Origin: Flavobacteriales bacterium | GTDB lineage: Bacteria; Bacteroidota; Bacteroidia; UBA10329 | Direction: 5' to 3' | Assembly (NCBI GenBank): GCA_020635535.1 | Contig: JACJZP010000001.1 | Location: forward strand, 248,001-312,000 | Length of the DNA stretch: 64,000 nucleotides | In this document: positions 7,525 through 17,588 of the stretch, piece by piece | How positions within the stretch are numbered: position 1 is the first letter of the stretch | Layout of the letters: every line of letters begins with the position of its first letter | Notes under the pieces: generated by a model | Told to the model about the DNA's origin: nothing | Databases searched by the model: none | The model's input: the letters and a program-made list of their open reading frames with translations, nothing else | Made by a program: the position numbers and the translations under genes

Positions 7525-9459
7525 ATGGCTAACCGCAAGTACTGCAACAGTTTAACGGAATACAGTCGCTTCCAAACTCGCGAAGTGACCATTGGTGGTC
7601 TGAAACTCGGTGGAAACAATCCAATTCGGGTTCAATCTATGACCACTACAGACACCATGAATACCGAAGCAACGGTTGCTCAAAGCATCCGCATGATAGA
7701 AGCAGGTTGCGAGTTGGTGAGAATAACTGCGCCCAGTAAAAAGGAAGCAGAGAATCTGGCCAACATCAAGGCTGAGCTTGTAAAACGCGGCTACAACACT
7801 CCAATTTGCGCTGATATTCACTTTACTCCGAATGCAGCAGAGATCGCTGCCAAAATCGTGGAGAAGGTCCGCGTGAATCCAGGCAATTATGCGGATAAAA
7901 AGAAGTTCGAGACGATTGAGTACACGGATGAAACCTACCAAGAGGAATTAGCACGAATCCGCGAGCGCTTTTTGCCACTGGTCAAAATCTGCAAGGAACA
8001 CGGAACAGCCATGCGCATCGGAACCAATCATGGCTCACTCTCAGACAGGATTCTGAGCCGTTATGGCGATACGCCTCTCGGAATGGTGGAGTCGGCCATG
8101 GAATTTCTCCGAATCTGCGAAGAAGAGAACTATCACAATATTGTGCTTTCCATGAAGGCCAGCAACACACAGGTAATGGTTCAGGCCTATCGTCTGTTGG
8201 TGGCCACCATGATGGAAAACGGCATGAATTACCCGCTGCACTTGGGTGTAACTGAAGCAGGAGAAGGTGAAGATGGACGAATCAAATCCGCTGTTGGCAT
8301 TGGAACGTTGCTCGAAGATGGGTTGGGAGACACTGTTCGTGTTTCGTTGACCGAAGAACCTGAGTTTGAGATTCCCGTGGCTAAAGCGCTTATTGCACGT
8401 TACGAAAAGCGGGCTGAAAAACAGCAATTCATTCCTGCGTACACAGATTATCCTTTAGACCCATTCCAGTTTTTTAAGCGAGAAACAAATGCTGCGCTAA
8501 ACATTGGTGGTGAAAATGTTCCAAGAGTGGTTGCTGACCTCTCAGGAAAGGAAAAAATTACTCCAGCCAATCTGTTCGCTTTCGGTTACAACTACTCGGT
8601 TGAACTGGATAAATGGAACCTGACCGATCTTGCATGCGATTTCCTTTTTATTGGAGACAACCAGCTTGATTTTGAGATTCCAGGAACGCTTGGCATTATT
8701 CAAACTTACGGTGGCTGGCAATCATTCAAAGAGCGTCATTATCCACTTTTCACAGTCACTTCTTATCTCAATTCAGCACAGAAATCTGACCAACTGAATC
8801 TGATTCAAGCCAAGCTGAATGAGTTTACCCCAGAGTTTCTTGCCCGGTTGGCTGTAGACGCCAGTGCCGTGGTTGTGCTTTTCTCTGAAAACGAGCATGC
8901 CATGCCAGAATTGAGGCGGGCAATTATCCTATTGGAGGAGAATGGATTGAAAACACCAGTGATCATTCAAAGGGCCTACTCCTTGGACGAAAGCACCTTC
9001 CAACTTTATTCCGCCACGGATATTGGCGGTTTGTTGGTGGATGGTCTTGGTGATGGGTGCTGGATCAACAACTCTGGCATTCCAAACAAAACGCTGAATA
9101 ATACAGCTTTCGGCATATTGCAGGCAGCCAGAGCAAGAACTTCAAAAACGGAATATATCTCGTGTCCAAGCTGTGGAAGAACCTTGTTTGACCTGCAACA
9201 GACAACCGCTATGATCCGCAACAGAACCGACCATTTGAAAGGAATCAAGATCGGTATTATGGGCTGCATTGTGAACGGACCGGGAGAAATGGCCGATGCC
9301 GACTACGGATATGTGGGCACTGGACCTGGGAAGATCACACTTTACAAAGGTCAGGAGGTGGTCAAACGTAACATACCATCATCAGAAGCTATGGATGCCT
9401 TGGAACAGCTTATTCGTGAGCATGGTGATTGGGTTGAACGTGCAACAGTTGAGGCATAA
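7525..9459 (+). CDS. ispG: 4-hydroxy-3-methylbut-2-enyl-diphosphate synthase, long Bacteroidota type
   Basis: IspG (GcpE) converts methylerythritol cyclodiphosphate to HMBPP in the non-mevalonate isoprenoid pathway, using a [4Fe-4S] cluster. The 644-residue protein has the N-terminal TIM barrel (IGGNNPIRVQSMTTTDT, CADIHFTP, VRVNPGNYADKK) and the C-terminal cluster domain with CPSCGRT and GIMGCIVNGPGEMADADYG. It is much longer than the enterobacterial enzyme (about 370 residues) because of a middle domain (about 300-530), as is normal in Bacteroidota and plants. The ATG at 7525 is chosen from promoter position. It is monocistronic with its own terminator. Confidence 0.95.
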   Translation: MANRKYCNSLTEYSRFQTREVTIGGLKLGGNNPIRVQSMTTTDTMNTEATVAQSIRMIEAGCELVRITAPSKKEAENLANIKAELVKRGYNTPICADIHFTPNAAEIAAKIVEKVRVNPGNYADKKKFETIEYTDETYQEELARIRERFLPLVKICKEHGTAMRIGTNHGSLSDRILSRYGDTPLGMVESAMEFLRICEEENYHNIVLSMKASNTQVMVQAYRLLVATMMENGMNYPLHLGVTEAGEGEDGRIKSAVGIGTLLEDGLGDTVRVSLTEEPEFEIPVAKALIARYEKRAEKQQFIPAYTDYPLDPFQFFKRETNAALNIGGENVPRVVADLSGKEKITPANLFAFGYNYSVELDKWNLTDLACDFLFIGDNQLDFEIPGTLGIIQTYGGWQSFKERHYPLFTVTSYLNSAQKSDQLNLIQAKLNEFTPEFLARLAVDASAVVVLFSENEHAMPELRRAIILLEENGLKTPVIIQRAYSLDESTFQLYSATDIGGLLVDGLGDGCWINNSGIPNKTLNNTAFGILQAARARTSKTEYISCPSCGRTLFDLQQTTAMIRNRTDHLKGIKIGIMGCIVNGPGEMADADYGYVGTGPGKITLYKGQEVVKRNIPSSEAMDALEQLIREHGDWVERATVEA

Positions 9460-9490
9460 AAAAGCCTCATGCGTTTGCATGGGGCTTTTG
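9458..9490 (+). terminator. Intrinsic terminator after ispG
   Basis: AAAAGCCTCATGC and GCATGGGGCTTTT pair (one G-U) around a GTTT loop and run into TTTTG. The stem overlaps the ispG stop codon and ends before the convergent small gene at 9514. Confidence 0.85.
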
Positions 9491-9513
9491 TAATTCAATG
9501 GTAAGTTTTGTGC

Positions 9514-9804
9514 TTACTTCTTTTTCTTTTCGTCAACCCACTCTTTACCGGTCAAAGATTCCCACTTGGTCTTCAGTTCCTGCAACTTTACCATCTCAGC
9601 CTCATAGTTAACCTTGGCGTTATCCTTATTGGCTTCTACCTTAATGGTATACTGCTCTATTCTTTGTTTAAGGGCATCGGCTTCTTTCTGCTTATTCTCC
9701 ACAGTTCTTTCGGAATTTTCTGTGGCTGTTTTATCCTGCGCTACCGCACTAACAGTTGAAAGAGTGAAAGCTGCTAATCCAAGTGCAAATAATTTCTTCT
9801 TCAT
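9514..9804 (-). CDS. Small exported Lys/Glu-rich coiled-coil protein
   Basis: The ATG at 9804 gives a 96-residue protein with a clear signal peptide (KKKLFALGLAAFTLSTVSAVAQ). The mature part is charged and helical, with heptad-like spacing around KQKEADALKQRIEQYTIKVEANKD, and ends in WVDEKKKK. Upstream in-frame residues to 9885 are disregarded because they precede a canonical signal sequence and cross the terminator at 9843-9874. It resembles two other small exported proteins nearby (14109-14474 and 17589-17873) in size, charge and basic C-terminus, but is transcribed separately from the giant gene upstream. Function unknown. Confidence 0.65.
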   Translation of the reverse strand: MKKKLFALGLAAFTLSTVSAVAQDKTATENSERTVENKQKEADALKQRIEQYTIKVEANKDNAKVNYEAEMVKLQELKTKWESLTGKEWVDEKKKK

Positions 9805-9842
9805 GATGTTCGATTGATTAGTGCTTAAAGTTAGGCAATAAA

Positions 9843-9874
9843 AAAACCCGCGAACAAATTTGTTCGCGGGTTTT
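9843..9874. terminator. Perfectly palindromic bidirectional terminator
   Basis: AAAACCCGCGAACAAA is followed directly by its reverse complement, giving a 16-base inverted repeat with terminal A and T runs. It terminates the giant leftward gene ending at 9892. Confidence 0.9.
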
Positions 9875-9891
9875 AAATCATTCAACTAATC

Positions 9892-12800
9892 TTACTGAAC
9901 CAGAATCTTGCGGGTAACAAGACCCTCGTCAGTAATTACCTGAAGCAGGTAGCTACCACTGGCAACGTTAAGGTTCAATTCCTTGCGGTAGTTTCCGCTA
10001 AGAACAGCTCCCTCTGTGTAAACAGCTCGACCGGCAACATCAATCACAGTCAACTGAACTGGAGCCTCAACTCCTCTGATAGTTACCACAAACTGACCAT
10101 TGGATGGGTTAGGATATACCTCCAATCCGTGCTCAACAGCCTCAGCAATTGAAGTAGGAATATCTGTAACCATAACATCCTCGCAGTAAGTAGATGAGCA
10201 ACCTGCATCATCAGTCACTGTCAAACAAACATTGTAAGTACCTGCAGCTGTAAATGTGTAAGATGGGTTTTGATCTGTTGATGTTGCACTGGCATCATCA
10301 AAATCCCAAGCCCAAGAAACAATCGTTCCGCTTGCCGTACTTGCATCAGTGAAATCAACAGCCAAATTCGTAGCCGAGCTTGTGAAATCAGCACTTGGTC
10401 CTATCTCTGTAATTGTCAGAGTCAAATCACCCGTGGCACCGCCCCATCCGTCAACAAGAACATAGTAGGTCTCACCGCCTGTAAGTCCACAAAGAAGAAC
10501 ATTACTTGTAAGAGTTGAACCTCCAGAACCTGATGCATCTGGATCATCATCATTAGCTCCAAGTAGAACTCCGTTACCACCTTCAACGTCTTGACATGAT
10601 CCGCTGAACACAGCAAGCTGTGTATCGAAAGACGAACCGTCTGAGCTTATAGACACGTTGCCAGAGGCCGGTGCTACGAATGAGTACCACGCACTGTTCT
10701 CAATGTCAACATCGATACACCATCCGCCCTGCTCAGTACAACCAACGGTTGGAACAGTGAAGCTGGTTTCCCAAGCGGCTGCATCATAGAACGAGCTATG
10801 TGTATATGGACCATTTGCACCCAAACTAAGCGCTTCTGAACCACAAGCTTCATTATTTGTAGGAGGTGAAGCACATGCCACTGTAAGGTCGAAATCACCA
10901 ACTGTTGGTAGTGTTGAACCACTCCAGTAAGCCACATTGATATAGTAATCCGTGCCTTGCACACTTAGGAAAGTAACCGAAGACTGAATTCCACATTCAT
11001 CATCGTTAAAATCTACACATACCAACGAGTTGCAATCTCCTTCATAAACCGAAACCTCTGTATCAGCATTGCTACCGCAAGTGGAAACAGTAACCATGTC
11101 TCCAGTACCAGCAAACACATACCATACACCTGGTCCTACGGTATTACCGCAATCACTGGCAGTATTATCTGCTGATGCGAAAAGGAAATCTCCAGCAACA
11201 ACATCGCCACATGCAACAGTTGTAGCACTTGAACAAACATCATTGGCAGGAGGTGTACAGTCTACCACTGAAATAGCCGCTCCCGTCTCATCCAATGCCG
11301 CACAGATAGAACCACCTCCCTGTGTAAGAACCGCCAACAGGTCAGCTGCAGTAGAATAATCTCCAGGAGTAAGGGTGTTAGGATCATACACCAAGGTATG
11401 GATCACGTAATCTCCCATGGAGGTAACAGCAAAAGATGGTGAACCTGCAGATGAAACCACATCTCCGTTACCATCAACCAACAGGTATGTGGTCTGGTAT
11501 CCTGAAGGCTCAACTGCGTTACCATCTGCTGTCGCAGAAATGGTAATGAATGGAGCTGACCAACAAGCTGGATTCTCATCAGCTTCAAGTGCACCCGCAT
11601 CTGGGTTTTCAAGGGCAACAGTTGCTGCTCCACTTACGCTACCACCAGAACAGTTCGCATCGCTAACTGCTGTTAGTGTGTAAGAACCAGATTGTGGGTT
11701 ATTCAAAGGCAACATGTAAGGATTGTCAGTGATCCCAGTAAGAGGAACCGACTGACCGTCTGGGGTCATCAATGTAACATCCCAGGGGCCTACACCAGTG
11801 AAGTCGATCTGAGCTTCAACAGTAGAACCGTTACAAGAAATGAAGTCTCCACTGATGGTTGCTGTAGGTGATGCGTCAGTAATTGTTGCCGACCCACTGG
11901 AAGTTCCAGAACATACATTACCATCTGATACCGAAACAATGGTCAATTCACCATAGGTATTAGCAGGCACACCGAATGTGTACGGATTATCAGTAATTCC
12001 GGTCTCAGTGGTTCCAGGAGTTCCATCCCAAGCCCACTGTACCGTCCAAGGAGCCGTTCCAGTAAAATCAACTGTAACTATAGCGGAGTTACCTGAACAT
12101 ACCGCTCCACCGCCAGATACAGCAGCCGTTGGTTCTGGATTAACGGTTACAAGCGTACCTGTTTGATCGATGGAACCACAAAGAGAACCGCCACCAGAAG
12201 TAGTAAGTGCATGAAGACCAGCCACAGTTGAGGCTGTAAGGTAAATAGGGAGATCTGCAGAGTTAACAACGGCAACATGTACGTAGTAGTCTCCAGCGGC
12301 ATTAACCGTATAGCTAAGTGCACCTGCATCAAGCACGTTACCTGAAGCGTCTGCCAAAACTCCTGTGACCACATACCCAGCCGGAACCACCTGGTTTGCA
12401 TCAGGCACCGCAGCAACGGTAGCAGAACCACCGCTCATACAAACTGTGGCAGCAGAAGCTGTAGATGTACCGGCAGCAATGTTTGGACATGCACATGAAA
12501 CAGTTAGCACGAACTCACCAGCATCAGTGTTGCCTGAAATCCAAGCACCGACATATATGTAATAAACAGTGTCTGGATGTGCATACCAAGAAAGCGTGGA
12601 CGGACCGAAAGTAGTACCGCAACCATCATCATCCTGATCTAATTGTGTTAGCGCACCGCAGTCCCCTTTGAGGAGCGTTATTTCGGTATCGTACAGGTTT
12701 GCAGGATCGTTAACCGTTGAGCACGTACTAAAAGTTACGTCTTGACCATTTCCTTGGAATGTGTACCAAACACCTGGGCCACTGGATGAAATTTCCTCAG

Positions 12801-14112
12801 TTGCAAAAGAGTTATCCCCTGTGACAACATCGCCACAGAAAATTTCCTCAGCGTCTGCACACAGATTGTTTGCAGGTGGCTCACACGCTGAAGATGTAAG
12901 ACTCAACAGATAAGTTCCGGATTCACCAGTGAATTCCCACCCACTCACATAGATGTAATACGTCTGACCGTTAGTTGTGGTAAAACCAGAAATCTCAGAT
13001 GTTACATTACTTGGGTAATTGATATCATCGTTAGATGCCACACATGCACCACCACAGCTTTCAGTAATTCCCAAATAGGTATCATAACCAGAACCGTCAA
13101 GAGAAATCGTGTAATCGGTACCATCTCCAACAAAGGAGAACCACACACCTGGTGCAGTTGAGTTACAATCAGGTCCATCAGTAGCAGTTGCACCAGCCGT
13201 ATTTCCGATAATTGCGTCTCCGCACTCTAACGCAATGGCATTACCACACAGATCATTATCCGGAACAGGCAACGCAGCACAGGATACAGTAAGATCAAAG
13301 TCGCCAGTCGCTGACGAAGAGCTGCTGTAATACCCTACATAGATATAATAATCTAATCCGGCCCAAGCTTCAAAAGACAACGAAGAATAAGGCGAGCAAC
13401 CATCATCGTTACTTCCAATAGTGATACGGTTATTGCAATCTCCAGTAAAAACCGCAATCTCGGTATCAAAACCAGATGTTGACGTACATGTTTCAACAGT
13501 CACTGTTTGGTCATCTCCTGTGTACACATACCAAACTCCGTTGCCGATACCAGAAGGTGCGCCAGTATTTGTAGAACCCTCTGTTGTGCCTGCAATATCA
13601 TCATCACAGAAAACCTCAATCGCATTTTCACAAAGATCATTTGCTGGCGGAGTCACGCATGTTAGACTAAGTGCAAATGCTCCAGTACTCGATCCACTCC
13701 AACCGGTTACATTGACATAATATGTCTGACCGTTAACAGTGGACAATGAAAGTTCTGAAGTAAGTCCAGAACCGCCATCATCATCGCTTGCCACACATGC
13801 ACCACCGCATGACTCGACAACTGCTAAATAGGTATCAAAATCGGTAGTCGGGTCATCTGTTGAAAGGATGGCTACATTGCCATCTCCAACAAAGGAGTAC
13901 CAAACTCCATTGTAAGAACTATGACAACTCGGAGCTCCTGTTGTTGTACTGCCATCTATGGATCCGATATAGGTTCCTGTACAGGTCATTGGCGTAGCAT
14001 TTGCGCAAAGGTCGTTGGGCACACCTCCACCAGATTGCGCTACAGCTCCAAAAGACCAAGCCAGAGAAAGGCTAAGGATCAGCGCTTTTGTTTTCGAATA
14101 AAATGTTTTCAT
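9892..14112 (-). CDS. Giant secreted multidomain T9SS type A protein with repeated beta-sandwich and PKD domains
   Basis: This 1406-residue protein has a signal peptide (to about residue 26) and then several copies of a module of about 125 residues. Each copy opens NDLC-N-A and contains GVWYSFxGxG, a GDC or SCGG segment and YYIxVxGxx; this resembles pre-peptidase C-terminal/CUB-like beta sandwiches. A central region (about 555-985) is built of Ig-like repeats, then the NDxC modules return, followed by one PKD domain (WAWDFDDASATSTDQNPSYTF). The C-terminus is a type A sorting domain with VYPNPSNGQF, ending in KILVQ. Cysteines are abundant, consistent with an extracellular protein. Its ATG overlaps the stop of the small exported gene upstream by four bases. 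No catalytic motif seen; likely an adhesin or surface-matrix protein. Confidence 0.85.
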   Translation of the reverse strand: MKTFYSKTKALILSLSLAWSFGAVAQSGGGVPNDLCANATPMTCTGTYIGSIDGSTTTGAPSCHSSYNGVWYSFVGDGNVAILSTDDPTTDFDTYLAVVESCGGACVASDDDGGSGLTSELSLSTVNGQTYYVNVTGWSGSSTGAFALSLTCVTPPANDLCENAIEVFCDDDIAGTTEGSTNTGAPSGIGNGVWYVYTGDDQTVTVETCTSTSGFDTEIAVFTGDCNNRITIGSNDDGCSPYSSLSFEAWAGLDYYIYVGYYSSSSSATGDFDLTVSCAALPVPDNDLCGNAIALECGDAIIGNTAGATATDGPDCNSTAPGVWFSFVGDGTDYTISLDGSGYDTYLGITESCGGACVASNDDINYPSNVTSEISGFTTTNGQTYYIYVSGWEFTGESGTYLLSLTSSACEPPANNLCADAEEIFCGDVVTGDNSFATEEISSSGPGVWYTFQGNGQDVTFSTCSTVNDPANLYDTEITLLKGDCGALTQLDQDDDGCGTTFGPSTLSWYAHPDTVYYIYVGAWISGNTDAGEFVLTVSCACPNIAAGTSTASAATVCMSGGSATVAAVPDANQVVPAGYVVTGVLADASGNVLDAGALSYTVNAAGDYYVHVAVVNSADLPIYLTASTVAGLHALTTSGGGSLCGSIDQTGTLVTVNPEPTAAVSGGGAVCSGNSAIVTVDFTGTAPWTVQWAWDGTPGTTETGITDNPYTFGVPANTYGELTIVSVSDGNVCSGTSSGSATITDASPTATISGDFISCNGSTVEAQIDFTGVGPWDVTLMTPDGQSVPLTGITDNPYMLPLNNPQSGSYTLTAVSDANCSGGSVSGAATVALENPDAGALEADENPACWSAPFITISATADGNAVEPSGYQTTYLLVDGNGDVVSSAGSPSFAVTSMGDYVIHTLVYDPNTLTPGDYSTAADLLAVLTQGGGSICAALDETGAAISVVDCTPPANDVCSSATTVACGDVVAGDFLFASADNTASDCGNTVGPGVWYVFAGTGDMVTVSTCGSNADTEVSVYEGDCNSLVCVDFNDDECGIQSSVTFLSVQGTDYYINVAYWSGSTLPTVGDFDLTVACASPPTNNEACGSEALSLGANGPYTHSSFYDAAAWETSFTVPTVGCTEQGGWCIDVDIENSAWYSFVAPASGNVSISSDGSSFDTQLAVFSGSCQDVEGGNGVLLGANDDDPDASGSGGSTLTSNVLLCGLTGGETYYVLVDGWGGATGDLTLTITEIGPSADFTSSATNLAVDFTDASTASGTIVSWAWDFDDASATSTDQNPSYTFTAAGTYNVCLTVTDDAGCSSTYCEDVMVTDIPTSIAEAVEHGLEVYPNPSNGQFVVTIRGVEAPVQLTVIDVAGRAVYTEGAVLSGNYRKELNLNVASGSYLLQVITDEGLVTRKILVQ

Positions 14113-14474
14113 TTCTCTTCAATTGTAGATTTAACCTTTTTAGCCTCCAGCCGCTCCAGAATGGCTTTTTCCTTCAAAGCAGGCTCGCCCATCTCGGTAC
14201 TGCTAACCTGTCCAGAAAATTTCATCCCAGAAACAACCTTAACATCCGTCTTGACTATTCTATCTGGATGCTGTTGAATATGCGCCTTCTTTTCTTCGGC
14301 CGTGAATTGTTTGGCGGTTCCTTTTATCTCCGAATAAGCCTCCGGATTGGCATCAATCCAAGCTTGCTTTTCAGCATCGGATCTGAACATTGGAGTAGCC
14401 TTGTTTTGCGCCATGCTCAATTGATATGAGCCGACCAGCACAACCAATGCCACTAATCGTCTAAGTGTTTTCAT
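14109..14474 (-). CDS. Small exported protein translationally coupled to the giant T9SS gene
   Basis: The 121-residue protein has a signal peptide (MKTLRRLVALVVLVGSYQLSMAQ) and a charged, helical mature part ending KKVKSTIEEK. The stop overlaps the ATG of the 1406-residue gene (14109-14112), so the two are almost certainly co-translated. The C-terminus resembles the end of the small protein at 17589-17873 (KTKKVEEK), which precedes the other giant gene. I do not recognise the family. A periplasmic partner or chaperone for the giant protein is one possibility suggested only by the arrangement. Confidence 0.7.
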   Translation of the reverse strand: MKTLRRLVALVVLVGSYQLSMAQNKATPMFRSDAEKQAWIDANPEAYSEIKGTAKQFTAEEKKAHIQQHPDRIVKTDVKVVSGMKFSGQVSSTEMGEPALKEKAILERLEAKKVKSTIEEK

Positions 14475-14708
14475 GTTGATTGTAGATTAATTAAAGGTTT
14501 GTTTTTGTTTCAGTCGTGAACCATGCAAGGTATGGAATGAATCTTCATGACGCAACATATCTGACATCTATCAGTGAAATCAGGCTCGATTTCAGGTTTA
14601 AATACTGGCTTTTGTCTTGAGAGGACGATTTACACCATGAGACATAAATAAAAGGCCCCGTCCATTCTGGACGGGGCCTTTCACACCAAGCTCTACAAGA
14701 GAGCGTTA
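14475..14708. other. Intergenic region between two export bicistrons
   Basis: These 234 bases contain the terminator of the upstream leftward gene (14651-14681) and must also hold the promoter for the bicistron starting at 14474. I found no exact TAnnTTTG box on the minus strand and no open reading frame with support. A T/G-rich stretch follows the start codon region at about 14487-14510. Confidence 0.5.
14651..14681 (-). terminator. Intrinsic terminator after the 949-residue T9SS gene
   Basis: AAAGGCCCCGTCCA and TGGACGGGGCCTTT form a perfect 14-base stem around TTC. On the minus strand the stem runs into TTTATTTATG. Confidence 0.9.
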
Positions 14709-17558
14709 TCAGTGAATCTGAATCTTACGGGTTACAACCGATTCTTCCGTTACCACTTGAAGCAGGTAGCTTCCGTTAGCTACATCCAAGTTGAGGTTCT
14801 TGCGGAAATCACCATTAAGTGTTACTCCTTCTGTGTAAACCGTTCTACCAGTCATATCGATAATGGTCAGTTGCGCAACAGCTTCAACTCCACTGATCTC
14901 AACCACAAATTCTCCGTTAGATGGGTTAGGATACACGCTCAGTCCATTATCCAATGCCTCATTGATACCGGTTACAATATTGTAAACGCAGATATCGAAC
15001 GTAGGTGTAGATGAAATTGCAGTATACCAGTGATATACTCTGACATAGTAAGTGTTTCCAGGTGTAAGACCTGTAAGGTTGGCTGTTTCTGTCTCTCCAT
15101 CAAATGTGTTGTCCACACAATCAAGGCTGGTCAACGAACCGCAAGAACCTTCAAACACTTCAAGTACAGCATCGAAATCGGCTGCTCCGGTCACATCAAC
15201 AGTAGCCGTTGTACCATCGGCCATAAAGCTGAACCAAACATCATCATTGGCAGTTCCAGCACAGCCAGCCATTGACTGGGTAGCTGATTCTACAGTACCA
15301 GAGGTTGTAACACAAGATGTACCAACAGTAAGCGACTGTGCTCCCTGACAATCATCGTTAGCAGGAGGAGCGGGTGTTTCGTAAACACAGATGTCGAAAG
15401 TTGTTGTTGTTGGAGCACCATTGTACCAATCGTAAACACGAACGTAGTAGGTATTACCCTGAGTTAGGCCTGTAAGGGCAACAGACTCTGTAGCTCCAGA
15501 TAAGGTTGCGTCTTCGCACTCTAAGCTTGTCAACGAACCACAAGAACCATCGAATACTTCAAGTACAGCATCGAAAGAAGAAGAACCAGTAACCGATACC
15601 GTGGCCGTTGCTCCAGTGGCAACAAAACTGTACCATACGTCATCGTCTGCAGTTCCTGCACAGCCAGTTGTAGATTCAGTTGCACCTGCAACATCCCCAG
15701 ATGTTGGGCTACAGCTGCTTTGTACTGTTAAACTCACAGCACCTGAACAGTCGTCATTTGCTGGACCACAAGGATTAACCGTGATTGTTGCCCCAACAAG
15801 GTCTAATCCAGCACAGATTGAACCACCACCTTGAACAAGAAGTGCATTCACATCTACGGCATTCTGACCAATGGCAAGAGCTGGAACCAATTCATTCGGG
15901 TCGTAAACCAACGTATGGATGGTGTAAGTTCCAGGAGCGCTAACTGTAAAAGAAGGCCCAGTGCTTACTTGAGTAACCACACCATTTTCAACAAGACCAT
16001 AATCCTGAGAATAACCGTTTGGAAGCACCTGTCCGCTTGGTGTTGCTGAAATAATTACAGGAGACCCATCATAGCATGGTGCTGCATCAGCCGTAATAGT
16101 GCCCGCATCGAAACTTTCTGGACACGTACAACTCATAGCCACATCATAAATAGCCTCAGGAGCTCCACAAGCATAACCTTCAAAACCTGTTGGCACAATT
16201 AAAAGGTAGTATGTACCAGCTACTGCTGAGTAGCTCAGGGTCTCAGTGTTGCATGCACCAGCAGTGGCTTCAGCAAGAATATTGAAATCCGTACAGTTAT
16301 CAATCAATAATGCATTCAACGGAAGCCCACCTCCAAAATCGAATTCAAGATCCATGTCTGAAGCAACTGTTAGCTCAAAGTAGTCAAGGTCTCTTGTTCC
16401 ACCATTTGCAAAGGTGGTTCCCGATACGGTCTCACCGCATGAAATAGAACCGTAGGTAGGTGTGCCTGGCAATAGGCCACATCCATCATTGTCTGTGTTA
16501 CCACAAGTTTCTCCCTCGGCAGTTCCGTTTTGTGACGTGTAAGTACACGGACACTGAATACTGAAAGTTTGCGTTTGCGCATCATCGAACTCCGCATCGA
16601 CCAATATGTAGTATTCTACTCCAGCAGTAAGGTTCATACCTCCATACTCGCCAGCCAATAGCACATCAGAAACACAAGACCAACCAATGGTATCGCACCC
16701 AGCTGATACAGGCTTATACATGTAATCGAAGAAGTTCGTCTCTGATGAAGCAGTCACTTCAATGGTGTGTACACCAGTAGTCGTTGGCGTAAAGCTGTAA
16801 AGTTGTTCCTGACCGTAAGTCGTAAACCCACACCCTGTAGTGAACTCCCAATCGAGCACCCCAAAGCCGCTAAAATCTACTGTTTGGGGAACATCACAAC
16901 CAGATATTGTGATTATGTCATCACACGGAGTGTTAAACCCAGCAACAATGGCATTATCAATCGCCACTCCTGTTGCCCATCCACCTCTGTCAGAATGTAA
17001 AAATCCAATCATCATCTGATCAGTGAAAGTGTAGGTGGTCTGATTAACAACAATCGAACTCGGTATTATCCAGCCATCTTCAACCCAGCCATCATTCAGG
17101 GTAGTTGCCTCCAATGGTAGGTATAGCCAGTTTGCACCAGCATCATAGCTAATGGTCAAGTATCCCACTGACCACTGATAAAGTGAATCATAAAAGACAT
17201 CATAAAGAACAATGGCAGAATCAAAGGGAGTAAAGTCCATAATTGGGCTTATAAGCACATCCTCCAACTTGTTCTGATCTACAGCGTCATCGTTAGAAAT
17301 GGCGAATGGACTCGCGTCCAGTGAGGCAGGAACATCCCAATATAAACTAGTGTAAGGCCCTTGCCCAAACGCCCAGCCATCTGATGGCGTGGTGGAAGAG
17401 ATTCCAGTAGGAAAGGTTTGATCCATGGTCTGTGTCCAACCTGTTGGAGCAGTAGCAGCATCGAAATCCTCGCCAAGCAGAATGGCGAAGTTTTGAGAAA
17501 AACCCGCTTGGGTGGTCAGGACAAGTACCGCTACTAATAGTGAATAGATTTTTTTCAT
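14709..17558 (-). CDS. Large secreted T9SS type A protein with beta-sandwich repeats
   Basis: The 949-residue protein has a signal peptide (MKKIYSLLVAVLVLTTQAGFSQ), then an N-terminal region of about 190 residues. This includes DFTPFDSAIVLYDVFYDSLYQ and GVAIDNAIVAGF, a jelly-roll pattern seen in cleaved-adhesin or MAM-like domains. Repeated beta-sandwich modules related to those of the 1406-residue neighbour follow; the last two (each opening with NDDC) are very alike. The type A sorting domain has VYPNPSNGEF and ends KIQIH, and it is clearly homologous to the neighbour's. It follows the small exported gene at 17589-17873 by 30 bases and shares its promoter. No catalytic residues are apparent. 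Confidence 0.85.
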   Translation of the reverse strand: MKKIYSLLVAVLVLTTQAGFSQNFAILLGEDFDAATAPTGWTQTMDQTFPTGISSTTPSDGWAFGQGPYTSLYWDVPASLDASPFAISNDDAVDQNKLEDVLISPIMDFTPFDSAIVLYDVFYDSLYQWSVGYLTISYDAGANWLYLPLEATTLNDGWVEDGWIIPSSIVVNQTTYTFTDQMMIGFLHSDRGGWATGVAIDNAIVAGFNTPCDDIITISGCDVPQTVDFSGFGVLDWEFTTGCGFTTYGQEQLYSFTPTTTGVHTIEVTASSETNFFDYMYKPVSAGCDTIGWSCVSDVLLAGEYGGMNLTAGVEYYILVDAEFDDAQTQTFSIQCPCTYTSQNGTAEGETCGNTDNDGCGLLPGTPTYGSISCGETVSGTTFANGGTRDLDYFELTVASDMDLEFDFGGGLPLNALLIDNCTDFNILAEATAGACNTETLSYSAVAGTYYLLIVPTGFEGYACGAPEAIYDVAMSCTCPESFDAGTITADAAPCYDGSPVIISATPSGQVLPNGYSQDYGLVENGVVTQVSTGPSFTVSAPGTYTIHTLVYDPNELVPALAIGQNAVDVNALLVQGGGSICAGLDLVGATITVNPCGPANDDCSGAVSLTVQSSCSPTSGDVAGATESTTGCAGTADDDVWYSFVATGATATVSVTGSSSFDAVLEVFDGSCGSLTSLECEDATLSGATESVALTGLTQGNTYYVRVYDWYNGAPTTTTFDICVYETPAPPANDDCQGAQSLTVGTSCVTTSGTVESATQSMAGCAGTANDDVWFSFMADGTTATVDVTGAADFDAVLEVFEGSCGSLTSLDCVDNTFDGETETANLTGLTPGNTYYVRVYHWYTAISSTPTFDICVYNIVTGINEALDNGLSVYPNPSNGEFVVEISGVEAVAQLTIIDMTGRTVYTEGVTLNGDFRKNLNLDVANGSYLLQVVTEESVVTRKIQIH

Positions 17559-17588
17559 ATCAATGTTTTTTAGAACTGAAAAGAACTG